Below are positions 16,307 through 25,724 of a stretch of DNA of 64,000 bases, one piece after another. A program made the position numbers and the translations under genes. The notes below the pieces were generated by a model. That model was not told where the DNA came from. It ran no database searches and saw nothing but the letters and a program-made list of their open reading frames with translations. Each line of letters starts with the position of its first letter. Position 1 is the first letter of the stretch. Where the stretch lies: assembly GCF_036689865.1 (NCBI RefSeq), contig NZ_JBAHUQ010000033.1, positions 1-64,000 on the forward strand. Direction: 5' to 3'. The DNA comes from Magnetococcus sp. PR-3 (GTDB taxonomy: Bacteria > Pseudomonadota > Magnetococcia > Magnetococcales > Magnetococcaceae).

Positions 16307-18496
16307 ATGGCGGGGTGGCGAATGTCTTATGTGATGGACCATGTTTCTGCAGTCTTTAGGTGTGCCGTATTGGGCATGCTCACACTCCTTTTTACCCTAT
16401 CTTCTGGTCCTGTAGAGGCCAAATCTTTTCGTGCCTATGAAGTGGACTTTACCTGGAGCGAAGTCTTTCCTGGTGCCGATCGTTTTAGTGAGCCCGAGGG
16501 CGAACCCAAAGCGGTCAAAGCTTTTAAAGGCGATGCGTTGCTTGGTTATGCCTTTATTGCCTCTGAGGCTGTCAGTGCTATCGGCTACAGTGGCAAGCCT
16601 ATCCGTGTGGTGGTCGGGGTTGATCTGGCTGGTACCATTGTCGGGGCCAAGCTTATTGAGCATCATGAGCCGATCCTGCTGGTGGGCATTCCAGAGAAAA
16701 AACTGCTGGATTTTGTAGCCCGTTACATCGGCATGAACGTGCCAGAGGTCATTGCCAGTAATGAGAGTGGCTATGATGCCATCAGTGGGGCCACGGTAAC
16801 GGCCATTGTGGTCCGTGAGAGTATGTTGCGTGGTGCCATGAAAGTTCTGCGTAGTCGGGGTGCGGCAGGGTTAAAAGCGGATGGTGGTACAGAAAAAGTT
16901 GAGCTCAGCAACCCAACCTATAGCGAAAAAGGTTGGATGGATCTCCTTGGCGATGGTTCGGTTCGTCGCTTGATTTTGACCAATCGTGAGGTGGATGCTG
17001 CTTTTGAACGTCAAAAGGTTGAGCAAGCGGCCTTTGAAGACAAACCCCCTGCAGATGGTGTCTTTATTGATCTTTACGCCTCATTAATTACGCCAGATCT
17101 TATTGGTCGTAACCTTTTGGGTGAGCAGGAGTTCAAAAACCTTAATAACTGGTTGGCACCTGGCCAGCAGGCCATTTTGATTATGGCCAATGGTCGTTAC
17201 TCCTTCCGTGGATCCGGTTTTGTCCGTGGGGCGATCTTTGACCGCTTCCAGCTTTTGCAAGGGGATAACAGTATTATCTTCCGGGATAAACAGTACCGTC
17301 GTCTTGGCGATCTGGCACCGGAAGACTCCCCTAAGTTTACAGAAATTGGTCTCTTTAAAATTCCAGAGGCCTACACCTTTGATCCGGCCAAACCTTGGGC
17401 GTTGGAGCTGTTGGCCTACCGCTTTAAAGGGGCCATTGAAAAAGCCTTTACCACATTCTCTTTGGGTTATAACCCGCCTGAGATCTATCTAAAGCGAACC
17501 AAATTGGCGGCATCTCCAGAGGCCATGCTGGCTGAGGAAGAGGCGTTATGGCAGCGTATTTGGAAGCAACGTGTATGGTCCATTGGAATTCTCTGTGCCG
17601 CACTGCTTCTATTAACTTGGATGTTCTTCTACCAAGCCTGGTTGGTCAAACGTCCGGTTCTGTTTAACCGCTTAAAATATGGTTTTCTGACCTTTACTGT
17701 GGTGTGGATTGGTTACTACGCCCAAGCTCAGCTCTCTGTGGTCAATGTTCTGACCTTTACCAATGCGCTGGCTGGTGGTTTCCGTTGGGACTTCTTCCTG
17801 CTGGAACCTTTGGTGTTCATTCTTTGGATTGTGGTGGCGGTCTCACTGCTGTTCTGGGGGCGTGGACCTTACTGTGGGTGGCTCTGCCCTTATGGTGCGA
17901 TGCAAGAGTTTATGCATCTTCTGGCTCGCTACCTTGGCTTTAAGCAGTTCCATATCAAGTTTAATACACACGAACGTCTATGGCCCATTAAATATCTCAT
18001 CTTTTTGGGTCTGTTAGGGGTCTCGTTCCATAGCTTGGCTCAAGCTGAGTTCTATGCCGAGGTGGAACCGTTTAAAACCGCTATTTTGTTGAAGTTCAAT
18101 CGTGAAGTGATCTTTGTGATCTGGGCCTTGGCTATGCTGGTAGCCAGTGCCTTTATCTATCGCTTCTTCTGTCGCTATCTCTGCCCGCTGGGGGCTGCGT
18201 TGGCGATACCAGGCCGTATGCGTATGTTTGACTGGCTTAAACGGCGCAAACAGTGCGGTACAGAGTGTCAAATTTGTGCCAAGGATTGCCATATCCAGGC
18301 GATCCATCCTGAAGGGCCCATCAATCCTAACGAGTGCTTCTACTGTATGGATTGTCAGGTGATCTACCATGACTGCTCGGTTTGTCCGCCTTTGGTTAAA
18401 GGTGAGGCTAAGCGCAAACGCCGAGAAGAGATGAAGATTAAGGTGGCACAGCAACAGGCAGAAACAAAAGAAGCTCAAGCAGATGACGCTGGGTGA
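16307..18496 (+). CDS. nosR: NosR, membrane flavo-iron-sulfur protein for N2O respiration
   Basis: The 729-residue protein has a signal segment (to about 39), a periplasmic FMN-binding domain with the flavinylation motif SGATVT (160-165), a central periplasmic region, several membrane helices with CGWLCP and CRYLCP motifs, and a cytoplasmic ferredoxin-like part with two cysteine clusters (CxxxCxxCxxxC and CxxCxxC forms). NosR supports nosZ expression and delivers electrons to NosZ. ATG 16322 is an alternative start; a GAGGGGGAGG stretch lies at 16281-16290. The basic, charged C-terminus is typical. nosZ follows after 94 bp. Confidence 0.96.
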   Translation: MAGWRMSYVMDHVSAVFRCAVLGMLTLLFTLSSGPVEAKSFRAYEVDFTWSEVFPGADRFSEPEGEPKAVKAFKGDALLGYAFIASEAVSAIGYSGKPIRVVVGVDLAGTIVGAKLIEHHEPILLVGIPEKKLLDFVARYIGMNVPEVIASNESGYDAISGATVTAIVVRESMLRGAMKVLRSRGAAGLKADGGTEKVELSNPTYSEKGWMDLLGDGSVRRLILTNREVDAAFERQKVEQAAFEDKPPADGVFIDLYASLITPDLIGRNLLGEQEFKNLNNWLAPGQQAILIMANGRYSFRGSGFVRGAIFDRFQLLQGDNSIIFRDKQYRRLGDLAPEDSPKFTEIGLFKIPEAYTFDPAKPWALELLAYRFKGAIEKAFTTFSLGYNPPEIYLKRTKLAASPEAMLAEEEALWQRIWKQRVWSIGILCAALLLLTWMFFYQAWLVKRPVLFNRLKYGFLTFTVVWIGYYAQAQLSVVNVLTFTNALAGGFRWDFFLLEPLVFILWIVVAVSLLFWGRGPYCGWLCPYGAMQEFMHLLARYLGFKQFHIKFNTHERLWPIKYLIFLGLLGVSFHSLAQAEFYAEVEPFKTAILLKFNREVIFVIWALAMLVASAFIYRFFCRYLCPLGAALAIPGRMRMFDWLKRRKQCGTECQICAKDCHIQAIHPEGPINPNECFYCMDCQVIYHDCSVCPPLVKGEAKRKRREEMKIKVAQQQAETKEAQADDAG

Positions 18497-18590
18497 ATAC
18501 TGAGTTCTTGGGGAACCGTTAGATCTCCATAACGCACGGTGTCCTATCGGGGGGACATCATTTTCGACGTATCTTGAAAAGGGTGGAACA

Positions 18591-20561
18591 ATGGCTGACG
18601 AGAAGAAAGTACAAGAGGAACAAACTGAGGTTAATCCGGCACCGCGGGCCGAAGGGGGCTTGACCCGTCGTGACCTGCTTAATTCCAGTGCCAGAGCCAC
18701 CTTTATGGCGTCTCTGATGCAGGTGGGTGGTGGTGCTGTGGCAGGTGGTGCCGCAACGGCTGCCTTGATGCCCAGTCAGGCCGAAGCCGCCAGCAAGAAT
18801 ACCGCGCATGTCGCACCAGGTGAGCTGGATGAGTACTACGGTTTCTGGTCTGGTGGTCAATCAGGTGAAGTGCGCATTATGGGCATTCCCTCCATGCGTG
18901 AGTTGATGCGTATCCCTGTCTTTAACCGTTGTTCCGCAACCGGTTGGGGTATGACCAACGAGTCACTGAAAATTTTGACCGACAATCTTACCCCAGGAAC
19001 CAAAAAGTTTTTGGCCGATCGTGGTGGTGAGTTCCTAAATGGTGATACCCACCATCCTCACCCCTCCTTTACCGATGGCACCTATGATGGCCGTTATGTC
19101 TACATCAACGATAAAGCCAATACTCGTATTGCGCGTATCCGTGTAGATATCATGAAGACCGACACCGTTTTGGAAATTCCTAATGCTCAGGCTATTCATG
19201 GTCTGCGTGTGCAGAAGTACCCCAAGACCGGCTATGTCTTCTGTAATGGTGAATACCGTGCACCGGTCATCAATGATGGGCGCGATCGTAACGATCCTAC
19301 CAAGTATCGTTCTGTCTTTAGTGCCGTTGATGGCGAGACCATGAAAGTGGCTTGGCAGCTGACCGTTAGTGGTAACCTGGACAACAACGACTGTGATTAT
19401 CAGGGTAAATATGTCGCAGCGACCTGCTACAACGCTGAAGAGGGCGTTAACCTGGCTGATATGACAGAGGGTGAGCAGGATCACGTGGTGATCTTTGATA
19501 TTAAGGCCATTGAAGCAGCCGTCAAAGCCGGTAAGGCTAAAATGGTTAATGGTGTACCCATGTTGCCCGGTGAAAAGGGTTCACCTTACGCACGCTACAT
19601 TCCAATCTCCACCAGCCCTCACGGTTGTAACACCGCACCTGACGGCAAATATGTGGTCATCAACGGTAAGCTCTCTCCCACTGTGACTGTGCTGGAGTGG
19701 GCGCGCTTCCCTGATCTGTTTACAGGTAAGATCAAGCCACGTGATTGTGTGGTTGCTGAGCCTGAGCTGGGCTTGGGGCCCTTGCACACGGCCTTTGATG
19801 GTAAAGGTGATGCCTACACCACCGTGTTCCTGGACAGCCAAATTGTTAAATGGAACGTTGAAGATGCCATTAAGTCTTATAATGGTGAGAAGGTAAGCTT
19901 CATCCGTCAAAAGCTGGATGTGCAGTATCAGCCTGGTCACAACCATACCACCATGGGTGAAACCAAGGATGCCGATGGTAAGTGGCTTGTATCGCTGTGT
20001 AAGTTCTCTAAAGACCGCTTCTTGAATGTTGGTCCTTTGAAGCCTGAAAACGATCAGTTGATCGATATTTCTGGTGACAAGATGAAAGTGGTTCATGACG
20101 GCCCTGCCTTTGCCGAGCCCCATGACTGCACCATGGTACACCGCTCATTGATGAACCCAGCGGATGCTTACAAGCGTGATGACCCCACCTTTGCCGCAAC
20201 CATTGCAATGGCCAAGGCTGATGGTGTGGATCCTGAAGATGCTGCGCATGTTATCCGTGACGGTAACAAAGTACGTGTCTACATGGTCTCTACCGCACCA
20301 ACCTTTAGCTTGGATCAGTTTGAGGTGACAGAAGGGGATGAGGTTACGGTTATCATCACCAATATGGATGACCTCTCTGACCTGACCCACGGCTTTACCA
20401 TGACTGGTCATGGTGCAGCGATGGAAATTGGTCCTCAACAGACCGCATCCATCACCTTTAAGGCTGACCGTCCTGGTGTCTGGTGGTACTACTGTCAGTG
20501 GTTCTGTCACGCACTGCATATGGAAATGCGTGGCCGGATGATTGTTAATCCTAAGAAGTAA
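18591..20561 (+). CDS. nosZ: Nitrous-oxide reductase NosZ (clade I, Tat-exported)
   Basis: The 656-residue enzyme reduces N2O to N2 in the periplasm. A twin-arginine signal (TRRDLLNSS) places it with Tat-dependent clade I NosZ. The N-terminal seven-bladed propeller carries CuZ histidines, with DTHHPHPS and SPHGCN among the visible motifs. The C-terminal cupredoxin domain has the CuA motif [12 protein letters not shown]. The length and the nosR-Z-D-F-Y-L order are standard. An AAGGG-type ribosome site precedes the ATG. Strong hairpins follow the gene at 20578-20659. Confidence 0.98.
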   Translation: MADEKKVQEEQTEVNPAPRAEGGLTRRDLLNSSARATFMASLMQVGGGAVAGGAATAALMPSQAEAASKNTAHVAPGELDEYYGFWSGGQSGEVRIMGIPSMRELMRIPVFNRCSATGWGMTNESLKILTDNLTPGTKKFLADRGGEFLNGDTHHPHPSFTDGTYDGRYVYINDKANTRIARIRVDIMKTDTVLEIPNAQAIHGLRVQKYPKTGYVFCNGEYRAPVINDGRDRNDPTKYRSVFSAVDGETMKVAWQLTVSGNLDNNDCDYQGKYVAATCYNAEEGVNLADMTEGEQDHVVIFDIKAIEAAVKAGKAKMVNGVPMLPGEKGSPYARYIPISTSPHGCNTAPDGKYVVINGKLSPTVTVLEWARFPDLFTGKIKPRDCVVAEPELGLGPLHTAFDGKGDAYTTVFLDSQIVKWNVEDAIKSYNGEKVSFIRQKLDVQYQPGHNHTTMGETKDADGKWLVSLCKFSKDRFLNVGPLKPENDQLIDISGDKMKVVHDGPAFAEPHDCTMVHRSLMNPADAYKRDDPTFAATIAMAKADGVDPEDAAHVIRDGNKVRVYMVSTAPTFSLDQFEVTEGDEVTVIITNMDDLSDLTHGFTMTGHGAAMEIGPQQTASITFKADRPGVWWYYCQWFCHALHMEMRGRMIVNPKK

Positions 20562-20577
20562 AAAGTGTGTGTGTGTT

Positions 20578-20659
20578 CCGGTGGTTGCCGCCCTACACGG
20601 CGGGATGGCAACCACCGGGCTTCAAGTCATTCAGGTAGGTCTTCTCGGGTTTTTCGAGA
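20578..20659 (+). terminator. Two hairpins between nosZ and nosD
   Basis: The first hairpin pairs CCGGTGGTTGCC (20578-20589) with GGCAACCACCGG (20607-20618), a perfect 12-bp stem around a 17-base loop. The second pairs TCTCG (20643-20647) with CGAGA (20655-20659) across a T-rich loop. Neither has a clean T-tail, so they may be partial terminators or 3'-end stabilisers that keep nosZ mRNA more abundant than nosDFYL. Confidence 0.5.
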
Positions 20660-20692
20660 CGCCTATCTGATTGGCTTACAGGAGAGGGCTTC

Positions 20693-21979
20693 ATGGTGGG
20701 GTGGCAGATGAAACGATGGACAGGTCTGCTTGGAGGCTTGGTGGTGCTGGTCACTGCGCAGATCTCGCTGGCTGCAACCCTTACCGTGACCCCTCAATCC
20801 AACCTTCAAGCGCATATTGATCATGCTCAAGATGGGGATGAGTTGGTTCTTTCCCCTGGTGATTACCATGGTTCCGTCATTGTAGATCGCTCACTGCGCA
20901 TTACTGGGCAGCCTGGGGCGCGGATTATTGGTGATCATAAAAACAGTGTTATACGGGTCATCGCACCGGGTGTGACCATCTCTGGATTATTGGTCTCTGG
21001 ATCAGGTGAGGATCTTGGCGCCCATAATGCGGGTGTGTTGCTGGATAAAAAAGCCCACGATGCTGTTGTAGAGAATAATTATTTTAAAGATAATTTGTTT
21101 GGGGTGTTTGTACAGGGTGCCAAACGAGCTTTTGTATTAAATAATAAAATCGATGGTATGCAGACACGTCGCCTGAATGAACGTGGTAACGGCATACATC
21201 TTTGGAATACCACAGGTACCCGTATTGATGGCAATAAGGTACGGTTTGGACGGGATGGTATTTTTATTACCACCAGTCACGGCAATGCACTTCTGAACAA
21301 TCATTTTACCCATGTACGTTTTGCTATTCACTACATGTACGCCAATAAAAACAAAGTTATGGGTAACTATTCCGAAGGCAACCATTTGGGCTATGCCTTG
21401 ATGTTCTCTAAAAAGTTGGAGGTTGCCCATAACCGCTCAGTGGCGGACCGCGACCATGGTTTGATGCTTAACTTTACCCACCGATCCAACATTTATGAGA
21501 ATCTGGTTGAGCAAGGCAACGCCGACAAAGGGCCTGGAAAGTGCCTGTTTCTTTATAATGCTTCCAAAAACGAAATCCGGGATAACCATCTGCAGGGGTG
21601 TGACATTGGTATACACTTCACCGCAGGCTCCCAGGATAACCTAATCCATGGCAATGCTTTTGTGGGTAACCGAAAACAGGTTAAGTATGTGGGTACCCGG
21701 CATTTGGAGTGGTCCGTCAAAGGGCGTGGTAACTACTGGAGTGATCACCCTGCTTTTGACTTGAATAAGGATCAACGTGCGGATGCCGCCTACCGCCCCA
21801 ATGATATGATGGATGTGGTGATGTGGCGTTATCCTCTGGCGCGGCTGTTAACGACCAGCCCTGCGGTACAGACATTGCGGGTGGCACAACGGCGTTTTCC
21901 GGCACTACTGCCAGGTGGCATTGTAGACAGTTATCCTTTGATGAAACCGGTTGCGCAAACGGGGAGAGAGGGCGGATGA
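20693..21979 (+). CDS. nosD: NosD, periplasmic copper-chaperone-related beta-helix protein
   Basis: The 428-residue protein has a signal peptide (to about residue 27) and a right-handed parallel beta-helix of carbohydrate-binding/pectate-lyase type with many NxxxxN-like repeats. NosD works with the NosFY transporter in assembling the CuZ centre of NosZ. AGGAG at 20680-20684 supports ATG 20693, with ATG 20708 possible. Its stop overlaps the nosF start (ATGA). Confidence 0.95.
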   Translation: MVGWQMKRWTGLLGGLVVLVTAQISLAATLTVTPQSNLQAHIDHAQDGDELVLSPGDYHGSVIVDRSLRITGQPGARIIGDHKNSVIRVIAPGVTISGLLVSGSGEDLGAHNAGVLLDKKAHDAVVENNYFKDNLFGVFVQGAKRAFVLNNKIDGMQTRRLNERGNGIHLWNTTGTRIDGNKVRFGRDGIFITTSHGNALLNNHFTHVRFAIHYMYANKNKVMGNYSEGNHLGYALMFSKKLEVAHNRSVADRDHGLMLNFTHRSNIYENLVEQGNADKGPGKCLFLYNASKNEIRDNHLQGCDIGIHFTAGSQDNLIHGNAFVGNRKQVKYVGTRHLEWSVKGRGNYWSDHPAFDLNKDQRADAAYRPNDMMDVVMWRYPLARLLTTSPAVQTLRVAQRRFPALLPGGIVDSYPLMKPVAQTGREGG

Positions 21980-22917
21980 ACGCCATCACCTGTGAAAATT
22001 TAAGCAAGCGCTATCAGCGTCGCGGTCCTGCGGCGTTAGATGGGGTGAGCCTGACTATTGAGCAAGGACAAACCTTTGCTTTGCTGGGCCATAATGGTGC
22101 GGGTAAATCCACCCTCATGAAGCTGGCATTGGGTTTAATGCGCAACAGTGGTGGCTCCCTGGCGGTTTTGGGGCAAGACCCACGTGGGCGTGATGCTCAG
22201 TCCTTAAGGCAGCAGATTGGCTTTCTTCCTGAAAATGTCGCATTTCAAGGGAACATGACCGGGTTAGAAACCTTGGCTTTTTACGCCCGTTTAAAAGGGG
22301 TGGATATCAAACAGTGCGAGAGCTTGCTTGAAGAAGTTGGGTTACCGACTGAGGCTCGCAACCGTGCTGTTGGTGGGTATTCCAAAGGCATGCGTCAGCG
22401 GCTGGGCTTGGCACAAATGCTCTTGGGTGAGCCTAAACTTCTGTTAATGGATGAGCCAACAACAGGGCTGGACCCTGCCCAAAGGCTTGCCATGTTTGAC
22501 CGGCTTCAGGTTTTGCAAAAACAGTATGGTGTCACCATCATTATCTCAACCCACCACCTACCGGAGTTGGAGGGGCGTTGTGATCGGGCTGCCATTCTCA
22601 GGCGTGGCAAACTGGTGCTCTCTGGTTCTTTGGACCGTATGCGCCGTGAAGCCGATTTGCCGGTTACTGTTCAGGTGATGATGTCGGATGAAGAGGGACC
22701 GATACAACTGGCTGAACGTTTGGGCCGGGCCCATAGCCGTATAAATGGTCATGCTTTAAAGTTGAGTTGTCCTGATCATGATACAGCAGCTTTAATCTCT
22801 GACATTCATGGGGTTGGCATTGCACTGTCGGATATCCACATTGAACGTCCCAGTCTAGACGCGGTCTATTTTCACCACTGTCAACAGGCTGATCAGCAGG
22901 AGGGTATGCTCTCATGA
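21976..22917 (+). CDS. nosF: NosF, ABC transporter ATPase
   Basis: ATG 21976 overlaps the nosD stop and gives 313 residues; the longer upstream frame runs inside nosD and is rejected. The Walker A motif GHNGAGKST is at 38-46, and the signature region (GGYSKGMRQR) and Walker B (LLLMDEPT) follow. It powers NosY, and with NosD forms the NosDFY complex that handles copper or sulfur for CuZ assembly. It overlaps nosY by 4 bp. Confidence 0.95.
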   Translation: MNAITCENLSKRYQRRGPAALDGVSLTIEQGQTFALLGHNGAGKSTLMKLALGLMRNSGGSLAVLGQDPRGRDAQSLRQQIGFLPENVAFQGNMTGLETLAFYARLKGVDIKQCESLLEEVGLPTEARNRAVGGYSKGMRQRLGLAQMLLGEPKLLLMDEPTTGLDPAQRLAMFDRLQVLQKQYGVTIIISTHHLPELEGRCDRAAILRRGKLVLSGSLDRMRREADLPVTVQVMMSDEEGPIQLAERLGRAHSRINGHALKLSCPDHDTAALISDIHGVGIALSDIHIERPSLDAVYFHHCQQADQQEGMLS

Positions 22918-23735
22918 GTACGGTGATGATCATTGCCCGTAAAGAGTATGGTGACCGTTTAAGAAACCGTTGGATCCTCTCTGCCACACTGCTGTTGGCG
23001 GCACTGTCATTGGGGCTTTCTCTATTAGGTTCTGCACCTGTGGGTAGTGTTGGGGTTGGAAGTTTGGAAATTACGGTGGTTAGTTTGGCCTCACTTTCCA
23101 TCTTTTTATTGCCCTTAATTGCCTTAATGTTGGCCTATGATGGCATTGTTGGTGAGGCGGAAACTGGTCAGTTGACACTGTTGCTTACCTACCCCGTAGA
23201 ACGCTGGGAGATCTTAGCCGGTAAATTTTTAGGCCATGCCATGGTTATTACCACAGCAACGGCCATTGGTTATGGTGTGGCGTTACTGGTGCCTTTGTTT
23301 GGCACTGACGGTTTGGAGCAGGAGGGGTTGATTGCCTTTGCTCGCCTGCTCAGTACATCCATATTAATGGCGCTGGCTTTTACTGCTATGGCCATGCTGT
23401 TTAGTGTGGCTTCTCGTGAGCGGGGGGTGGCAGCCGCTTGGGCTGTGGCGGTCTGGCTGCTGTTTGTTCTGCTTTTTGATGCCGCGTTGTTGGGTGTGCT
23501 GGTGGCTGCGCCAGACTGGATTCCACCTGAGGTGTTCCCTTATTTGTTAATGCTTAATCCTGCTGATGCATTTCGTATTTTTAATCTGGGTGGGTTGGAT
23601 AATATTCGACAATTCTCAGGTATGTTGGCGGGTATGGAGGCATTGCCAGGTTGGTTACCCATTACGGCAATGATGGTATGGATTGCCGCACCGCTGGGTG
23701 TTGCGGGGCTGCTGTTCCAACGTCGGGAGATTTGA
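22914..23735 (+). CDS. nosY: NosY, ABC transporter membrane subunit
   Basis: The 273-residue protein has six hydrophobic segments and an N-terminal amphipathic region (ARKEYGDRLRNRW) typical of NosY/ABC-2 permeases. It pairs with NosF and NosD. The start overlaps the nosF stop, and nosL begins 2 bp after its stop. Confidence 0.94.
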   Translation: MSTVMIIARKEYGDRLRNRWILSATLLLAALSLGLSLLGSAPVGSVGVGSLEITVVSLASLSIFLLPLIALMLAYDGIVGEAETGQLTLLLTYPVERWEILAGKFLGHAMVITTATAIGYGVALLVPLFGTDGLEQEGLIAFARLLSTSILMALAFTAMAMLFSVASRERGVAAAWAVAVWLLFVLLFDAALLGVLVAAPDWIPPEVFPYLLMLNPADAFRIFNLGGLDNIRQFSGMLAGMEALPGWLPITAMMVWIAAPLGVAGLLFQRREI

Positions 23736-23737
23736 TC

Positions 23738-24277
23738 ATGCGTATACTCTGGCTATCTCTGTTTGTTTTGTTGAGTGCTTGTGGTGGTGATCAAGCCGCG
23801 CTTATGGCTGAAAAACCCAAACCTGCGATGTATGACGACGCTGTGGTGGGTAAGAGTTGCGGTATGTTTTTATCCGAGCACCAGGGGCCTGTTGGCCAAC
23901 TGTTTATTAAAGGTGAGCCTGAGCCATTTTGGTTCTCCACAGTGCGGGATATGCTGACCTTTGTTGCTGCACCAGAGTGGTCGCATCGTGTTGTTGCTGC
24001 TTATGTGAGTGATATGGCCAGCCCCAGCAGTTGGGGAGACAGAAAACAGCTCCAATGGCTGGATGCAAAAAGTAGTCTCTATGTGATCCATAGTGATCAA
24101 CGGGGTGGCATGGGGGGAGCAGAGTCGGTGCCCTTTGCAAGCGTTGGGGCGGCCCAGGCGTTTGTTGTGGATCATGGCGGAAAAGTGGTGACCTTGGACA
24201 ATATGCCCCACTCTTATCTCATGGGAATTGAGCAGGTTGAGAATGAGACCCCATCTAAACCTCACCCGGGGACGTGA
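23738..24277 (+). CDS. nosL: NosL, copper-binding lipoprotein
   Basis: ATG 23738 gives 179 residues. The lipobox LLSAC places the mature protein in a membrane, facing the periplasm. CGMFLSEH and the Met/His-rich NMPHSYLMG segment fit NosL, which binds Cu(I) and supplies copper to NosZ. It is the last gene of nosRZDFYL; no apbE/nosX gene follows. No clear terminator is seen directly downstream. Confidence 0.93.
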   Translation: MRILWLSLFVLLSACGGDQAALMAEKPKPAMYDDAVVGKSCGMFLSEHQGPVGQLFIKGEPEPFWFSTVRDMLTFVAAPEWSHRVVAAYVSDMASPSSWGDRKQLQWLDAKSSLYVIHSDQRGGMGGAESVPFASVGAAQAFVVDHGGKVVTLDNMPHSYLMGIEQVENETPSKPHPGT

Positions 24278-24630
24278 ATGGGGCAGGGGATGTGGAGGGG
24301 ATGAGTAACCACAAGGGGCCTTACTCGCTACCTGTTGATACCGTGATAGGTAGAGCCCAGATCGGGTGCAATGCCCTTTTGAGTGTCATGTTCTAAGAGC
24401 TTTTGCTGCGGGTGTGGCTGTTATTTATGGCGACCACACTTATCCATTAGATGGTCTCCCCTTGCTGAATTTCTTTCTGTCCTTTTAAATGCTTTAAACT
24501 AGTAGGACTCTTTTACGCCATCACCGCTGTTGTGTTTGATCTTTTTGAGTGATCTTCAGCTTAGAAGGTGTGACTCTCCGCTCTCATCACGTAGGTATTT
24601 CTCCATGTCTGCCCTAGGTGAAAGGCTTTT
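24278..24630. other. Intergenic region without a supported gene
   Basis: I see no gene or clear regulatory site in this stretch after nosL. A very short frame from 24605 (MSALGERLLW...) stops at once and is discussed with the next small reading frame. Confidence 0.5.
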
Positions 24631-24783
24631 ATGGGGGAGGCTCTCTATCTGTTGAGAGAGGGGAGCTCAGATACCCGTGCTTTTAGGGCAGGGCTCGGCC
24701 TTGCCTTGCTTCATGCGCAAGGCTGGGCCGGTCGGATCTCGGACGACATGGAACGGGCGCATGACCGGTTTAAGTCAGGGTGA
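24631..24783 (+). CDS. Small reading frame or remnant of a frameshifted gene
   Basis: ATG 24631 to TGA 24781-24783 encodes 50 residues with helical, protein-like composition (LYLLREGSSD..., ending HDRFKSG). A GGTGAAAGG stretch lies just upstream. A second frame starting at ATG 24605 runs into the same region and stops after 16 residues; the two frames meet at a run of five G (24633-24637), which is a common place for indels. The stretch also forms a hairpin (GCCTTGC/GCAAGGC, about 24700-24722). I recognise no family. It ends 10 bp before the convergent sulfotransferase gene. Confidence 0.35.
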   Translation: MGEALYLLREGSSDTRAFRAGLGLALLHAQGWAGRISDDMERAHDRFKSG

Positions 24784-24793
24784 AGCATGTTGA

Positions 24794-25639
24794 TTACTGG
24801 TAACCCAGTTTTTGTGCTAGCCCTTTGGTCAGGTCTAAAATTTCCTGGCCTTGAGCTTCTGTCATATGGTTTTTCCAATCCCCAGCAATGCCTTTACGGG
24901 CATCCGATGTCTTGGATTCATCACCAGGGTTGCGGCCTGTCACATTTTTAAACAGATTTTTCTGCACGACCTCTTCCACCAACCCGATATCACTGTTTAC
25001 CGTTAAAAAATTAAACAGATCCGTGACAATCTCATTGGGTTGGAGCAGCAGCTGTTCATAATGAATACGAAACGCGTTGTTTGGCATGCGCTGTTCAAAA
25101 GCATAGGCTTTTTCAATGGCGTGCATCCAGGATATCTCAGTAGCAAAACGGCTAAATGCCATCATGTCCTTATCAAAACCCTGTTCGATAAAACTGGCAT
25201 TTTGTTCCCGTACGTTCTGGTGCCAGCCTGAAACTGCAGCATCTCTAGGATCCCGAACAATATAAATAAATCGGCTACTAGGAAACACAGCAGAACAGAG
25301 TTCCACGGTCAGGCTGTTCTCGGTAGATTTATCCCCGACCCAAAGAATGCCCGGCTCATTCTGCCAGTAACGCTCTAAAATACGTTCACAAGCTACGGAG
25401 AACAGGGCCAGCCGATCTGTGTTGTTTAAGGAGAACTCTGGGCCGACATTCTGGTGGGCATCGTGGAGTTTTCGTACTTCATCAAGCCCTAAAAAGAGAA
25501 AGAGAAATTTACCCTCTCCTTTACAGATCATTTGGGGGTGGCTGTTGATAATTTTTTGTAGCCATGTGGTGCCCGATTTGGCGGCACCACCCACAAAAAG
25601 ATAGTTGGGACGGTTGGGGGCTTGAGACATGGGGTCCAT
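24794..25639 (-). CDS. Sulfotransferase family protein
   Basis: The start at 25639 has GGAG five bases upstream and is preferred over 25657, giving 281 residues. The PAPS-binding loop AKSGTTWLQ is near the N-terminus, and the 3'-phosphate motif RDPRDAAVSGWHQN is in the middle. Such enzymes move sulfate from PAPS to a hydroxyl or amino group of a small molecule or glycan. The acceptor cannot be told. A second, different sulfotransferase-like gene lies directly upstream on the same strand. Confidence 0.85.
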   Translation of the reverse strand: MDPMSQAPNRPNYLFVGGAAKSGTTWLQKIINSHPQMICKGEGKFLFLFLGLDEVRKLHDAHQNVGPEFSLNNTDRLALFSVACERILERYWQNEPGILWVGDKSTENSLTVELCSAVFPSSRFIYIVRDPRDAAVSGWHQNVREQNASFIEQGFDKDMMAFSRFATEISWMHAIEKAYAFEQRMPNNAFRIHYEQLLLQPNEIVTDLFNFLTVNSDIGLVEEVVQKNLFKNVTGRNPGDESKTSDARKGIAGDWKNHMTEAQGQEILDLTKGLAQKLGYQ

Positions 25640-25724
25640 GGGGGCTCCATTTATCATGGTATCTGCTACAAATGAGATAAGAATAAAAGATTGACAGCTT
25701 TAACAGGTTGTTCGGTCTATCTTG

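Noticed and set aside
19035-20141. Long minus-strand frames opposite nosZ (19035-19484 and 19581-20141)
   Set aside because: nosZ is certain on the plus strand; the opposite frames have no motifs and are a by-product of codon bias.
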